A stretch of 64,000 nucleotides of DNA, from contig NZ_FRAB01000021.1 of assembly GCF_900142195.1 (NCBI RefSeq), positions 39,263 through 103,262 on the forward strand, written 5' to 3'. Each line of letters begins with the position of its first letter. Positions within the stretch are counted from its first letter, which is position 1. Below, piece by piece: positions 25,440-35,120 of the stretch. This stretch comes from Paraburkholderia terricola. GTDB lineage: Bacteria; Pseudomonadota; Gammaproteobacteria; Burkholderiales; Burkholderiaceae. Below the pieces are notes generated by a model that worked only from the letters and a program-made list of their open reading frames with translations, was not told the DNA's origin and did not search any database. Both the position numbers and the translations under genes were made by a program.

Positions 25440-26411
25440 AGTCTTATGCCTACGGCCGTAGATCGATGTCCGCCACGGGAGGCAGCACCCGAGCCCAAGC
25501 AAGGATGGCGTCTGACGACTTCCATTCCGCGAGTAACGCGCTTTCTGATTTGGCCTGCACCACGCCACTATTGGCCTCAGTCGCATCCGCCTATTTGGTC
25601 TTTGCGGGTGATTTGGAGCTCTCGGGCGTGTCGACCTTTTCCAACATCGCCAGATCCGCGCAGTGCTCCTTCGAATCTGTCACCGCAACAGTAGCAATCT
25701 GATCGAACAGACTAGATAGAAACCGCTCAGCGAACATCAACTTCGCCAGCACCGGCAGCTTGATTCCTTCGCCAAAACCTGGTCCGATGCCGCTGACGCC
25801 CTTCGGCTTCCTCGGATGCCAGTTGACGGGCGACAACAGTCCGGACGCTGTCACGTCGTCACCGGTGAGGTCTGCCCGGCATGGCGCCGGGCGAGATGGG
25901 CAGAAAGGACGAACCGGCTATACCTGTCAGCTTGTTGACGCGAGGCAAAGCATCGCGGCGCACGAACAGATCGACTTGCGCCGCGCCGGCTTCGAGCGCG
26001 GTCGCGGCATTGTCGAACGCCGATGCGCTTGCGCTCACCACGCCGACTCGCTTGCCAGCTGGAACACATTGTCGCGCCGCGTCCAGATCATGATCGATGC
26101 ATACATGATGTCGCCGACGGAGCCTATATTCTCCTGCGATTGCAATTCCTTATCGAAGAGCATGGCCCGTTCGCTGGAAACGCCTTTTCGGACCGAAGCC
26201 CCGCGGCTGTTCTTCCGTCAGAGACATATCTCGGCGCCACCTCCTCCGACAATAGCGTTTCATAAGCGTTTCCTATTGCGCAAGAACGAACCCGTCTTGG
26301 CGCGATTTGCAGGAACGATATACCGTTATAGCCGTGTTGCAGCGGTGTCGTGCCTACTCGTTCCTGATCTGCATGAGCCGCTCCCCTTACATCCGGAAGC
26401 GAAGATCGACC
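25440..26411. other. Scar region with a flavoprotein monooxygenase fragment
   Basis: Minus strand 25859-26070 reads CVPAGKRVGVVSASASAFDN then AATALEAGAAQVDLFVRR and ALPRVNKLTGI, the second Rossmann (NADP-binding) motif of an FAD-dependent Baeyer-Villiger/monooxygenase-type protein; both ends are missing. An 87-codon minus frame at 25591-25854 may be further debris. The 340 bp before the RraA gene has no gene. Confidence 0.55.
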
Positions 26412-27080
26412 ATGTACAAAGCCATCAGGAAGAACCCGTCGGCGGCTCAGGCTGCCGAAGCGATCCTTAGCGCATTGCGAGACATCCCCGTGTCTGCGCT
26501 CAGCGACAACATGCATCGCAACGTCGGCAGCGTGGGCCTGCACCCGTACCAACGGCCTGGCAAGAAGACGATGGCCGGCACCGCGGTCACGGTGCGCTCG
26601 CGTGGCGGGGATAACCTCACTTACCTGCGCGCGCTGGAGTTTTGCCGTGCAGGTGATGTCCTGGTCGTGGACGCGGGCGGCGATCTCAACAACGCCGTGG
26701 TTGGCGGCATCCTGTCGTTCTACGCAGCAAACATCGGCGTTGTCGGTTTGGTCATCGATGGCGCGATCCGTGATGTCGCGGAAATCCGCGACCGGGATTT
26801 CCCGGTTTACGCCCGTGCGGTCACACACCGGGGGCCGTATAAAGACGGTCCGGGTGAAATCAATGTGCCGGTATCGGTCGGCGGAATGGTGGTCAATCCG
26901 GGCGATATCGTCGTCGGCGATCAGGATGGCTTGCTGGCCATTCCACAGGACGCCGCCGAGCTTGTCATCGAAAAAGCGCTGGCCGTTCTGGAAGCCGAGG
27001 CTGAGACGATGCGGGCGATGAAGGAAGGCCGCTGGAACCGCGCGTTTATCGATGCGCTTGAAGCGCGATGTAATAACTGA
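26412..27080 (+). CDS. RraA-like / HMG-CHA aldolase-family protein
   Basis: A 222-residue RraA-fold protein of the 4-hydroxy-4-methyl-2-oxoglutarate/4-carboxy-4-hydroxy-2-oxoadipate aldolase group. The metal/substrate motif region VVDAGGDLNNAVVGGILS and VIDGAIRDVAEI includes the conserved Gly-Gly, Arg and Asp of catalytically competent members. Such enzymes cleave or decarboxylate oxaloacetate-like 2-oxoacids with Mg2+. I start at MYKAIRKNP (26412); 35 further codons upstream are in frame without ribosome site. It stands alone between the scar and a terminator. Confidence 0.85.
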   Translation: MYKAIRKNPSAAQAAEAILSALRDIPVSALSDNMHRNVGSVGLHPYQRPGKKTMAGTAVTVRSRGGDNLTYLRALEFCRAGDVLVVDAGGDLNNAVVGGILSFYAANIGVVGLVIDGAIRDVAEIRDRDFPVYARAVTHRGPYKDGPGEINVPVSVGGMVVNPGDIVVGDQDGLLAIPQDAAELVIEKALAVLEAEAETMRAMKEGRWNRAFIDALEARCNN

Positions 27081-27103
27081 GCCCCGCGTGGGGAAAAGGA
27101 AAG

Positions 27104-27136
27104 AGCCGACGTCTGCATCGCAACGTCGGCTTTTTT
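27104..27136 (+). terminator. Rho-independent terminator
   Basis: AGCCGACGT, 10-nt loop, ACGTCGGCT, then TTTTTT. Ends the RraA-like gene and separates it from the convergent dehydrogenase. Confidence 0.92.
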
Positions 27137-27204
27137 ATGGGCGCTTTCTTTTATGTATGGCGACGAACGCGGCTTGCCGCGCCATCGTCGCTACACGTGT
27201 GCGA

Positions 27205-28239
27205 TCAATCGAAGCTCACCAGCACCTTCATCGATTTTGAGCGATCGGCCGCTGTCTGGAACGCCTTGACCGAATCCTGATACGGGAAAATGCCCGAGAT
27301 CAAGGGCTTCACGTCGATCAATCCCTTGTTCAGCAGTTCGACGGCAATGGCGAATTCTTCGTGGAAGCGGAATGCGCCGCGCAGATCGAATTCCTTGGCA
27401 ACAATCACGTTGATCGGCAACGAGATGTCGCCACCCAGGCCGACCTGGACGATCACGCCGCGCGGTTTGAGCACGTCGAACGCACCGCGCAATGCTGCTG
27501 CGTTGCCGCTCGCTTCGCACAGAACGTCGAAGCTGCCCTTGTCGATGGCGAATTGCTGAAGCGCGTCCGGCGTCTCCGCGATGTTAAACGCGAGGTCGGC
27601 GCCCACCTTTTTCGCGCTGTCGAGCGGCAGCGCATTCACATCAGTTGCCACGATCATCGCCGCACCGGCTCTGCGCGCGGCCGCCACGATCAACGCGCCG
27701 ATCGGCCCACATCCTGTGACGAGCACCCGCTTGCCGAGCAGCGGACCCGCGCGCCGAACGGCGTGAAGCGCGACCGAGAGCGGCTCGGCCATTGCAGCTT
27801 CGGCATCGCTCAACGAGTCCGCCACGACATGCGCCTGTGAACGGTCGATTACGATCTCCTGCCGGAATGCGCCCTGCACGTGCGGCGTACGCATTGCGCT
27901 GCCGTAGTAGCGCATATCCAGGCAGTGGTTCTGCAGCCCTTGCTGACAGTATTGACACAGGCCACACGGCCGGCTCGGGCTGATGGAAATCCGTGTGCCG
28001 ACCGGCATATCCGTCACGTCGGATCCAACGCGCGCAACGGCGCCCGAGACTTCATGGCCCAGCACCATGGGCTCCTTGATGCGAATCGTGCCGAAACCGC
28101 CATGGTTGAAGTAGTGAAGATCCGAACCGCAGATACCGCCGGCCCGAACCCGTACGAGCAACTGGTTGGCTTTCGGTTCAGGCGTGGGAACGTCCTCGAT
28201 GCGCAGATCGAGTGGGGCGTGAATGACAAGTGCATGCAT
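27205..28239 (-). CDS. idnD: Zinc-dependent L-idonate 5-dehydrogenase-like enzyme
   Basis: A 344-residue medium-chain dehydrogenase. Catalytic zinc ligands: Cys of GGICGSDLHY (about 37), His-Glu of LGHEVSG (about 62) and Glu of MAEPLSVA (about 151). Structural zinc: four Cys in CGLCQYCQQGLQNHC (about 92-106). NAD-binding GCGPIGALIVAA. The pattern GGICGSDLHYFNHGGFG is the one seen in L-idonate 5-dehydrogenases, which form 5-keto-D-gluconate. A gluconate-5-dehydrogenase-like gene that would act on that product lies 16 kb away at 44042. Symbol by similarity. Confidence 0.85.
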   Translation of the reverse strand: MHALVIHAPLDLRIEDVPTPEPKANQLLVRVRAGGICGSDLHYFNHGGFGTIRIKEPMVLGHEVSGAVARVGSDVTDMPVGTRISISPSRPCGLCQYCQQGLQNHCLDMRYYGSAMRTPHVQGAFRQEIVIDRSQAHVVADSLSDAEAAMAEPLSVALHAVRRAGPLLGKRVLVTGCGPIGALIVAAARRAGAAMIVATDVNALPLDSAKKVGADLAFNIAETPDALQQFAIDKGSFDVLCEASGNAAALRGAFDVLKPRGVIVQVGLGGDISLPINVIVAKEFDLRGAFRFHEEFAIAVELLNKGLIDVKPLISGIFPYQDSVKAFQTAADRSKSMKVLVSFD

Positions 28240-28273
28240 GGTGAGGGCCTATAACGGTGAATGCGGGATCAGC

Positions 28274-28290
28274 ACGCTATACGGTAGCGT
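28274..28290. promoter_or_regulatory. Near-palindrome upstream of idnD-like gene
   Basis: ACGCTATACGGTAGCGT, arms ACGCTA/TAGCGT around a short centre, 35 bp upstream of the start. Candidate operator for a sugar-acid repressor; no such repressor gene is in the window. Confidence 0.35.
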
Positions 28291-28351
28291 CTCAGGGCCT
28301 AGCCGACAAAGATCAAAGTTGTCTGGGCCGATAGTCGACGCTTATGGATGC

Positions 28352-29212
28352 TCATTCGAGCGCCTTGGTCATATTCTCGATGACCTTCTTGGCATCCGAG
28401 AACACCATCATCGTTTTGTCAATATAGAACAGATCATTGTCGAGACCGGCGTAACCGGACGCCATCGACCGTTCGTTGACGATCACGGTGCGCGCCTTAT
28501 AGGCTTCCAGAATCGGCATGCCGGCCATCTGGCCGAATTCCGCGTTGATGTCGTCCATTTCGTAAACCTGGTCGTACGGCACTTCCGCTTCGGCGAGCAG
28601 CACGTTCATATGTCCCGGCATCCGGCCGGCCACTGGATGAATCGCATAACGCACCTCGATGCCCTTGTTTGTAAGCTTATCGGTCAATTCCTTCGGCGCA
28701 TGCTGTGCGCGCGACCGCGAGGCCGTAGCCAGGAACGATCACCACGCGCGGGATAGACGACGGGTGCGCCCTGAAACAGGTGGAACTTATACTTGCCGGA
28801 CAGCTTGCCGAACGCGATCACGGATCCAGAGAACGTAATCGCGCCGATGAAGGTGCCGATGAACAACTCGACGCGATTGCCATAAGGCAGTTCGCTGCCG
28901 GTTGTCGCCAGTCCGAAAGCGGACGGCTCGGAGACTACCGCATAGGCAATACAACTGGCGGCAAGACCGGTCAACGAGTGCATGGCTGCAATGAGGTCGG
29001 GCATCTTGGTCATCTCGACGCGGACTTCGGCTAATTCGACCAATGTCCCGCCGGCCTGTGCGTAGCCGCTATCGGGGAAATGGGCACGCTCGCCTGCAGT
29101 GCTTTGCACCTGAACGGTATGCTCCTGCGCGGTGAGTTTTTTGACTGTTTTCCGGTGTGCCGGCGACACGCGTCTCGCCGGCGCGGCTTTCGGCAGGGAT
29201 GCCGATTCTCAT
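28352..29212 (-). pseudogene. pntAB: Decayed pntA-pntB fusion (NAD(P) transhydrogenase)
   Basis: Starts like PntA (MRIGIPAESRAGETRVAGTP), shifts frame to KKLTAQEHTVQVQSTAGERA, and after LVELAEV jumps directly into the PntB membrane segment VEMTKMPDLIAAMHSLTGLA and FIGAITFSGSVIAFGKLSGK. A further gap and frameshift lead to the PntB NADP-binding domain: VIVPGYGLAVARAQH, VRYAIHPVAGRMPGHMNVLL, and the end segment to stop, with an internal loss of the conserved GANDTVNP block. At least three deletions and two frameshifts. It cannot encode a working transhydrogenase. Confidence 0.88.
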
Positions 29213-29337
29213 GAGTGTTCCTCCAGGAATCGATAGACGGAATTGGCGGATCGAGGCCCGCCTTTTGATGCCGGGACCGTGCATGGACGATCGGGACAGG
29301 ATTGGGCGTTTCGATGCTGTTTGGCTTTCGGCGCGTT

Positions 29338-29365
29338 CTGTTGGGCGTCGGGCGACGCCCAACAG
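29338..29365 (-). terminator. Strong hairpin after the porin gene
   Basis: CTGTTGGGCGTCG and its exact complement CGACGCCCAACAG, separated by 2 nt, 17 bp beyond the porin stop. No U-tract follows on the minus strand, so it may terminate with Rho or stabilise the mRNA. Confidence 0.6.
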
Positions 29366-29382
29366 ACCGTCAATACCGCAAA

Positions 29383-30495
29383 TTAGAACTTGTGACGCAG
29401 ACCGATCGTGGCTTCGAACAGCGAGTTGAAGCCATAGAACGGCTGGTTCGAGCCGGAGGCGGCGGCGAGGGTCGTCCATGCGCCGGTGAGGTGGTTGTAG
29501 TCCACGCCGACATAGACGTCGGTGCGCTTGCTGAGGAAATAGTCGAACGTCGGACCGGTCGTGATACGCGTGCCGCTCCGGCCGGCGTGATGGACGAAGT
29601 CGATGTAGAACGGCAGGTCGAGCACGAGTGACGGCGTGATGAAGTACTGGACCGCCGTGGAGAAGGAGTCGTTGCGATAGTCGGCCGGGTAGACGTGGCT
29701 GTAGATATACGAGCCGAACACCTTCGCCGCGCCGAACTTATACGTTGCGCCCGCGGTGAAGATCTTTTGCGAGCTGTCCGGGATCGTCACGCCGAAGTAC
29801 GTGCTGCCATAGGTGCTGGTCGCAGGCGTCAGGCCGCCGATGTCGTTGACGATCTGATAGGCCGCGCCAACGCTCAAGGGGCCGTGGTCGTAAGAAAGGC
29901 TGACGGCCGGCGACGAGTTCTGGTGAGTATTCCCCGCTGCCCCGCCAAAGGTATACGAGCCCTTGAGGGTGAAACCGGCAAGCGCCGGCGAGGTATATCG
30001 CACGGAATTGTCCAGACGGCCGCCGCCAGTCAGACCGGCGCCCTGAAAGCCGACCGTGCCGGTGTAATTGGCGAACGCATAGATATCGTGCGTCCAGCCC
30101 ATTTCATGCACCAGCGTGTATTGCCGGCCCATCGTCAACGTGCCGTAGTCGGTACTGCGTAGCCCCACCATCGCGGTGCGGCCGAACAGGCGGGCGGTGC
30201 CGGACGGCGTAGATTGCTGTGTCACGCCGGTATTCGGTGTAAAGCCGCCTTCGAGCTGGAAGATGGCGGCCAACCCGCCACCGAGATCCTCGGTTCCCTG
30301 CAGACCCCAGCGGCTACCCTGAATCTCGCCGCCGCTACCCATCGTGAAAAGCTTCCCGCCGGATTTGTTCTGATGGGTGTCGTAGCGCACCGCTTCGTCG
30401 ATGATGCCGTACAGGGTGACGCTCGACTGCGCGTGTGCGATCCCAGAAATTGCCAGTCCAAGTCCAGTTAGTGTGCCTAATGCATGCTTTTTCAC
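29383..30495 (-). CDS. Outer-membrane porin (Gram-negative porin, OmpC-like of Burkholderiales)
   Basis: A 370-residue trimeric porin. The start is GTG at 30495 behind AAGGGGATC; it gives VKKHALGTLTGLGLAISGIA and cleavage after AHA. The mature chain opens QSSVTLYGIIDEAVRY, the standard first strand of Burkholderiales porins, contains the GSRWGLQGTEDLGGGL block, and ends in GLRHKF with the C-terminal Phe needed for assembly. A 16-strand barrel is expected. Likely the entry route for the sugar acids or amino acids handled by neighbouring genes. Confidence 0.92.
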   Translation of the reverse strand: MKKHALGTLTGLGLAISGIAHAQSSVTLYGIIDEAVRYDTHQNKSGGKLFTMGSGGEIQGSRWGLQGTEDLGGGLAAIFQLEGGFTPNTGVTQQSTPSGTARLFGRTAMVGLRSTDYGTLTMGRQYTLVHEMGWTHDIYAFANYTGTVGFQGAGLTGGGRLDNSVRYTSPALAGFTLKGSYTFGGAAGNTHQNSSPAVSLSYDHGPLSVGAAYQIVNDIGGLTPATSTYGSTYFGVTIPDSSQKIFTAGATYKFGAAKVFGSYIYSHVYPADYRNDSFSTAVQYFITPSLVLDLPFYIDFVHHAGRSGTRITTGPTFDYFLSKRTDVYVGVDYNHLTGAWTTLAAASGSNQPFYGFNSLFEATIGLRHKF

Positions 30496-30618
30496 GAGTA
30501 GATCCCCTTGCAGATTGACGAAAAATGGAAAACTCCAAACCGACTGCCACGTCCTCTCAGCGCGGCATGTCTTTTTTATAAAGCGACGACGCGACATATT
30601 CGCTTCATCGCCGTACTC

Positions 30619-31827
30619 TCAGTTCAGTGCGGCGACCGCGGCGGCAATCTTCCTGCAGCCCTCATCGATATTGTCGATGCTTGTCGCGATCGACATCCGG
30701 AAGAAAGGTGAAACGCCATAGGCCGATCCGGCAACCAGTGCGACGCCGGCGTGTTCGAGCAGGTACAGAACGACATCTACGTCGCCCTCGATGCGCTTGC
30801 CTTGCGGCGTGGTGCGGCCGATCATGCCGCCGCAATTGACGTACAGATAGAACGCGCCGCCCGGTGTTTTGCAACTGATGCCGGGAATCGCGTTAAGCGC
30901 TTCGAGTGCGTGGTCGCGGCGTTCCTTATAGGTCCGCACCGATTGCTGCACGAATGTCTGGTCGCCGTTCAGCGCTGCGAGCGCTGCGGCCTGGCTGATC
31001 GAACTGGCGTTGCTGGTGGATTGGGACTGGAGCGTGTCCATGGCCGCGATCAGGTCGGCGGGGCCGGCGGCGTAGCCGATGCGCCAGCCGGTCATCGCGT
31101 AGGTCTTGGACACGCCGTTGACGACCAGGGTACGTGAGCTGAGTTCGGGTTCAATCGACAAGAGGTGCTGTGATGCCTCGCCGTCGAACCGGATGTGTTC
31201 GTAGATGTCGTCCATCATCACCAGCATCTGCGGGTGACGCAACAGCACATCCGCCAATGCGCGCAGTTCGGCGGCGCTATAGGTTGCGCCGGTGGGATTG
31301 GTCGGCGAATTGATGATCAGCCAGCGCGTGCGGGGCGTGATCGCCGCTTCGAGGGTGGCGGGCGTGAGCTTGAAACTGTCTTCCTCGGTGCAGGGCACGA
31401 CGACCGGCACGCCGTCACAGGCGAGCACCATGTCCGGGTAGGACACCCAGTAGGGCGCGGGAATCAGGACTTCATCGCGTGCTTCAACGGTGATGGCGAG
31501 CGCGTTGAAAATCGCGTGTTTGGCGCCGCACGTCACGATGATGTGTTTGGGATCGTACGAAAGACCGTTCTCGCGTTGCAGTTTTGCCGCGATGGCGGCG
31601 CGCAGCGCCGGCGTGCCCGCGGTTTGCGTATAGCGTGTTTCGCCGCGCTCCATCGCGTCGAAAGCGGCCTGGCGAATATGCGCGGGTGTGTCGAAATCAG
31701 GTTCGCCGACCACGAGGTTGACGATGGTTTTCCCCTGCCGCCGCAGTTCCGCGGCCCGGTCCACGGCGGCACTGCTCGGCGAAGGCTTGATTCGCTGGAC
31801 GCGGGCGGCAATTCGCGATGCACTCAC
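30619..31827 (-). CDS. Class I aminotransferase (AspC-like)
   Basis: A 402-residue PLP enzyme, fold type I. Landmarks: NLVVGEPDFDTP at the N-terminus, NSPTNPTGATYS (about 175), DDIYEHIRFDG, the PLP lysine in VNGVSKTYAMTGWRIGY (about 238) and the C-terminal FRMSIATS with the carboxylate-binding Arg. Members act on aspartate, aromatic or prephenate-type substrates; which one is not clear. Divergent from LysR 3, and therefore likely under its control along with the acc-pxp operon. Confidence 0.9.
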   Translation of the reverse strand: MSASRIAARVQRIKPSPSSAAVDRAAELRRQGKTIVNLVVGEPDFDTPAHIRQAAFDAMERGETRYTQTAGTPALRAAIAAKLQRENGLSYDPKHIIVTCGAKHAIFNALAITVEARDEVLIPAPYWVSYPDMVLACDGVPVVVPCTEEDSFKLTPATLEAAITPRTRWLIINSPTNPTGATYSAAELRALADVLLRHPQMLVMMDDIYEHIRFDGEASQHLLSIEPELSSRTLVVNGVSKTYAMTGWRIGYAAGPADLIAAMDTLQSQSTSNASSISQAAALAALNGDQTFVQQSVRTYKERRDHALEALNAIPGISCKTPGGAFYLYVNCGGMIGRTTPQGKRIEGDVDVVLYLLEHAGVALVAGSAYGVSPFFRMSIATSIDNIDEGCRKIAAAVAALN

Positions 31828-32103
31828 ACTTGACTCCTCAACGGCATTTGATGACGCCTCACCTTAAGCGCGCGAAAAACTTCAAGCCAAGACGTCTTTC
31901 CGCTGGCGCAATAACATCCACTTATGACAGGGCGATACGCGTGCGCGTCCGGCATTTACCGATCGGGGGCCATGCGGGAATACGCTGACAGGCCACGCTT
32001 TTAGCGTTGCAGGAGCGGGAGCGAAGTTTTTTTTAGGCACTGTGCGCGGCGTGGCGCTTGCCCTATCATTGTCGCCATCACTGAACGTTGAGACGCGACT
32101 ACC

Positions 32104-33039
32104 GTGAACCTGCGGCGTTTGAAGTATTTCGTGAAGATCGTCGATATCGGCAGCCTGACGCAGGCCGCCGAAGTGCTTCATATCGCCCAGCCGGCGCTGA
32201 GCCAGCAGTTGATCACGCTCGAAGACGAGTTCCAGCAACAGCTGCTCGTGCGCACCAAGCGGGGCGTCACGGCCACTGAGGCGGGCGCCACGCTGTATCG
32301 CCACGCCCAGTTGATCCTGCGCCAGTACGAACAGGCTCAGGCCGACGTGAAGAGCGCCGGCCAGACGCTGTCAGGCCAGGTTTCTGTGGGGCTCGCGCCC
32401 GGCACGGGCGCGTCGGCGCTCTCGCTGCCGCTGTTGCGGACCGTGCGCGCCAGGCATCCGGACATTCTTCTCTACATCAACGAGAACTTCGGCACGACGT
32501 TGAGCGAGCTGATCATGAACGGGCGTATGGACATGGCCGTGCTGTATGGCGACAAGCCCGTCCACGGCCTGTCGTTCCAGCTTCTGATGAACGAGGAACT
32601 GTTTCTCGTGGCGCCGCGCAGCATGGGGATCACGCAGGAACAGATCGCCGTGACGGAGTTGCGCGACGTGCCTTTGCTCCTGCCGCGTCCGTACAACTAT
32701 CTGCGCAAGTACGTCGACGAAGGTTTCGCGCGCGTGCAGATGATCCCCAAGGTCGTGGCCGAAATCGAATCCGCGTCGACCTTGTCAGCCGCGGTGAGCG
32801 CGGGGATCGGTGCGACCATCCTGCCAGATTCCACCGCACGGGTCGTGGCCGCGGCGGGCGACGTCGTGCAATGCCGGATCGTTTCACCCGTCATCAAGAT
32901 CCCGCTTTCGGTGTGTCTGTCCGACCACTTGCCGCTTTCCGAGCCCGCCGCGGCCGTCAAGGACATCCTGTTGGAACTGGCCGGCGACCTTGCGCTCGAC
33001 GTGCGCTTCGAGTCCGGTGCCGATAGCGCCGATACATAA
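32104..33039 (+). CDS. LysR-family transcriptional regulator 3 (Nac/Cbl-like)
   Basis: A 311-residue LTTR with N-terminus NLRRLKYFVKIVDIGSLTQA, the sub-branch that contains nitrogen-assimilation control protein Nac and related regulators. HTH about 18-40, effector domain about 90-300. GTG start at 32104. Its stop codon lies inside the ATAAG-N5-CTTAT element at 33036, which is repeated at 38246; it is the only regulator gene nearby, so it probably binds both. Confidence 0.88.
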   Translation: MNLRRLKYFVKIVDIGSLTQAAEVLHIAQPALSQQLITLEDEFQQQLLVRTKRGVTATEAGATLYRHAQLILRQYEQAQADVKSAGQTLSGQVSVGLAPGTGASALSLPLLRTVRARHPDILLYINENFGTTLSELIMNGRMDMAVLYGDKPVHGLSFQLLMNEELFLVAPRSMGITQEQIAVTELRDVPLLLPRPYNYLRKYVDEGFARVQMIPKVVAEIESASTLSAAVSAGIGATILPDSTARVVAAAGDVVQCRIVSPVIKIPLSVCLSDHLPLSEPAAAVKDILLELAGDLALDVRFESGADSADT

Positions 33040-33104
33040 GCGCGCCTTATCGCTACAAAGCCAAACCGTCTTGGCGCATTTTTTATGCGCCGGATACATT
33101 GAGT
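33036..33104 (+). promoter_or_regulatory. Promoter/operator of the acc-pxp operon
   Basis: ATAAG-CGCGC-CTTAT (33036-33050, T-N11-A type dyad), then ACAAAGCCAA, CCGTCTT and a -10-like GATACATTG 54 nt from the dyad. Matches the region at 38246 without any gap. The segment GGCGCAT-TTTTT-ATGCGCC within it also forms a hairpin that may stop LysR 3 transcription. Confidence 0.75.
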
Positions 33105-33263
33105 CCATCGTCGATCGCCCCGGTTCGCAGTGAGCCGGCGCGACGAGGCTAGCCGTCACGCGGGCGAGGCAACGGGAGATTGAATCTGGTTGCCGTACAG
33201 CCCCAGCGGTGCTTCGCGCACGCCAATCGACCGGCGCGCGTCCAACCGGCTACGGACTCAAAG

Positions 33264-33761
33264 ATGGATCTCCAGAAGATTAAGGCGCTTATCGACCTGT
33301 TGGCGGATTCTCCGCTGGCCAAGCTCGAAGTCATAGAGGGCGAGGAACGGGTCAAACTTGTGAAGGCGAAACGGCGCGGCAAGCGGGCTGACGCGCCTTC
33401 GGGCGATGAACGTGTACCCGTGAGATCCCCCCCGGGCACCCAGGGAAGCCAAGGGGCTCAATCACCGCACGCCGGGCCTTCGCAATCCATCGACACTCCC
33501 AAGGCAGCCCCCACAACCGCCAGTGTGGCGCAACTCGTTCGTGCGCCCATGTTCGGCGTCGTTCATCTGACGCCGGCGCCGGGCGAGGCGCCCTTCGTGA
33601 ATCCCGGCGACAAGATCAAGGAAGGGCAGGTGCTCTGCACGATCGAGGCAATGAAGATGTTCAACGCGATCGAGTCCGAACTCAGCGGCGCCGTTCTGGA
33701 GATTCTTGTGGCTCCCGGCAGCGAAGTGGAGTCCGGGCAGCCGCTGTTCCGAATCGGTTGA
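33264..33761 (+). CDS. accB: Biotin carboxyl carrier protein (AccB-like)
   Basis: A 165-residue BCCP. The start at MDLQKIKALIDLL matches the conserved N-terminus of AccB, although no strong ribosome site is present; a TTG at 33180 is in frame but badly placed. Flexible Pro/Ala/Ser linker at about 42-90, then the biotinyl domain with IEAMKMFNAI, where Lys131 is the biotinylation site. In this context it serves the biotin carboxylase and PxpBC downstream rather than fatty-acid synthesis. Confidence 0.9.
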   Translation: MDLQKIKALIDLLADSPLAKLEVIEGEERVKLVKAKRRGKRADAPSGDERVPVRSPPGTQGSQGAQSPHAGPSQSIDTPKAAPTTASVAQLVRAPMFGVVHLTPAPGEAPFVNPGDKIKEGQVLCTIEAMKMFNAIESELSGAVLEILVAPGSEVESGQPLFRIG

Positions 33762-33767
33762 TCGACC

Positions 33768-35120
33768 ATGTTCAACAAAGTACTGATTGCCAACCGCGGC
33801 GAGATCGCGCTTCGAGTCCAGCGCGCCTGCCGTGAACTCGGTCTGAAAACCGTCGCCGTCCATTCCGAGGCCGACGCCGATGCACGGTATGTGAGGCTCG
33901 CCGACGAGGCGCTGTGCATCGGTCCTGCCGCGCCGGGGCAGAGTTATCTGAACCGGGCCGCGATCCTGTTCGCGGCGCATGTGAGCGGCGCGCAGGCGAT
34001 TCATCCCGGTTATGGCTTCCTGTCGGAAAACGCGGATTTTGCGGCGCAGGTCGAAGCCGCCGGCATGGCCTTCATCGGCCCCGAGCCCGACTCCATCCGC
34101 ACGATGGGCGACAAGGTCGCTGCCAAACGGGCCATGCGTGCGGCCGGCGTGCCCTGCGTGCCGGGCCCGGACGGCGGTCTGCCGGACGACCCCACGGAAA
34201 TTCTGCGAGTCGCGCAGGAGATCGGCTATCCGGTGATCGTCAAGGCGGCGGGTGGTGGTGGCGGACGAGGCATGCGCGTCGCGCCGGGCCCGGAGCAGTT
34301 GCTCGAAGCCGTGTCGGTGACGCGTGAGGAAGCACGCCGCGCCTTCGGCAAGCCCGAGCTCTATGTCGAGAAGTTTCTCGAGCATCCGCGTCACGTCGAA
34401 ATTCAGGTCTTGTGCGATACGTACGGCAATGCCGTGTGGCTCGGTTCGCGCGACTGTTCGCTGCAACGGCGTCATCAGAAGGTCCTGGAAGAGGCGCCCG
34501 CACCCGGCATCGACCCGGAACTGATCCGGCAAGTTGGCGAGCGCTGCGCCGAAGCCTGCCGGCAGACGAATTACCGTGGCGCGGGTACCTTCGAATTTCT
34601 GTTCGAGAACGGCCAGTTCTACTTCATCGAAATGAATACGCGGCTGCAGGTCGAGCATCCGGTGACGGAAATGACCTCGGGCATCGACATCGTGCGGGAA
34701 CAGATCCGGATCGCCCAAGGACACGCGTTGACGATCCGTCAGTCGGACATTTGCACGCTTGGTCATTCGCTGGAATGCCGGATCAACGCCGAGGACCCGT
34801 TCACCTTCGCTCCGTGTCCGGGGAAGATTTCCGTTTGGGAACTGCCGGGCGGCAACGGCGTGCGGGTGGACTCGCATATGAGCAGCGGTGCGGTCGTGCC
34901 GCCGTATTACGACTCGCTGATCGCCAAGGTGATCACCCATGGTGCAACCCGTCAAGAGGCGCTGGTGCGTATGCGCATCGCGCTCTCGGAGATGCGCATC
35001 GAAGGCATTCGCACCAACGTGCCATTGCATCAGGCCATGCTCGAGGACGAAGGGTTCGGTGAGGGCGGCGTCGATATTCATCATCTGGAGCGTTGGCTCG
35101 CAAAGAGGAAACAGACATGA
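33768..35120 (+). CDS. accC: Biotin carboxylase (AccC-like)
   Basis: A 450-residue ATP-grasp biotin carboxylase. N-terminal FNKVLIANRGEIALRVQRAC, glycine loop KAAGGGGGRGMRV (about 159), the ECRINAED motif and catalytic EMNTRLQVEHPVTE with Glu, Arg and Glu residues needed for carboxylation. Normal family length. It starts 6 bp after accB and overlaps pxpB by 4 bp. Carboxylates the biotin on the AccB-like protein using bicarbonate and ATP. Confidence 0.94.
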   Translation: MFNKVLIANRGEIALRVQRACRELGLKTVAVHSEADADARYVRLADEALCIGPAAPGQSYLNRAAILFAAHVSGAQAIHPGYGFLSENADFAAQVEAAGMAFIGPEPDSIRTMGDKVAAKRAMRAAGVPCVPGPDGGLPDDPTEILRVAQEIGYPVIVKAAGGGGGRGMRVAPGPEQLLEAVSVTREEARRAFGKPELYVEKFLEHPRHVEIQVLCDTYGNAVWLGSRDCSLQRRHQKVLEEAPAPGIDPELIRQVGERCAEACRQTNYRGAGTFEFLFENGQFYFIEMNTRLQVEHPVTEMTSGIDIVREQIRIAQGHALTIRQSDICTLGHSLECRINAEDPFTFAPCPGKISVWELPGGNGVRVDSHMSSGAVVPPYYDSLIAKVITHGATRQEALVRMRIALSEMRIEGIRTNVPLHQAMLEDEGFGEGGVDIHHLERWLAKRKQT

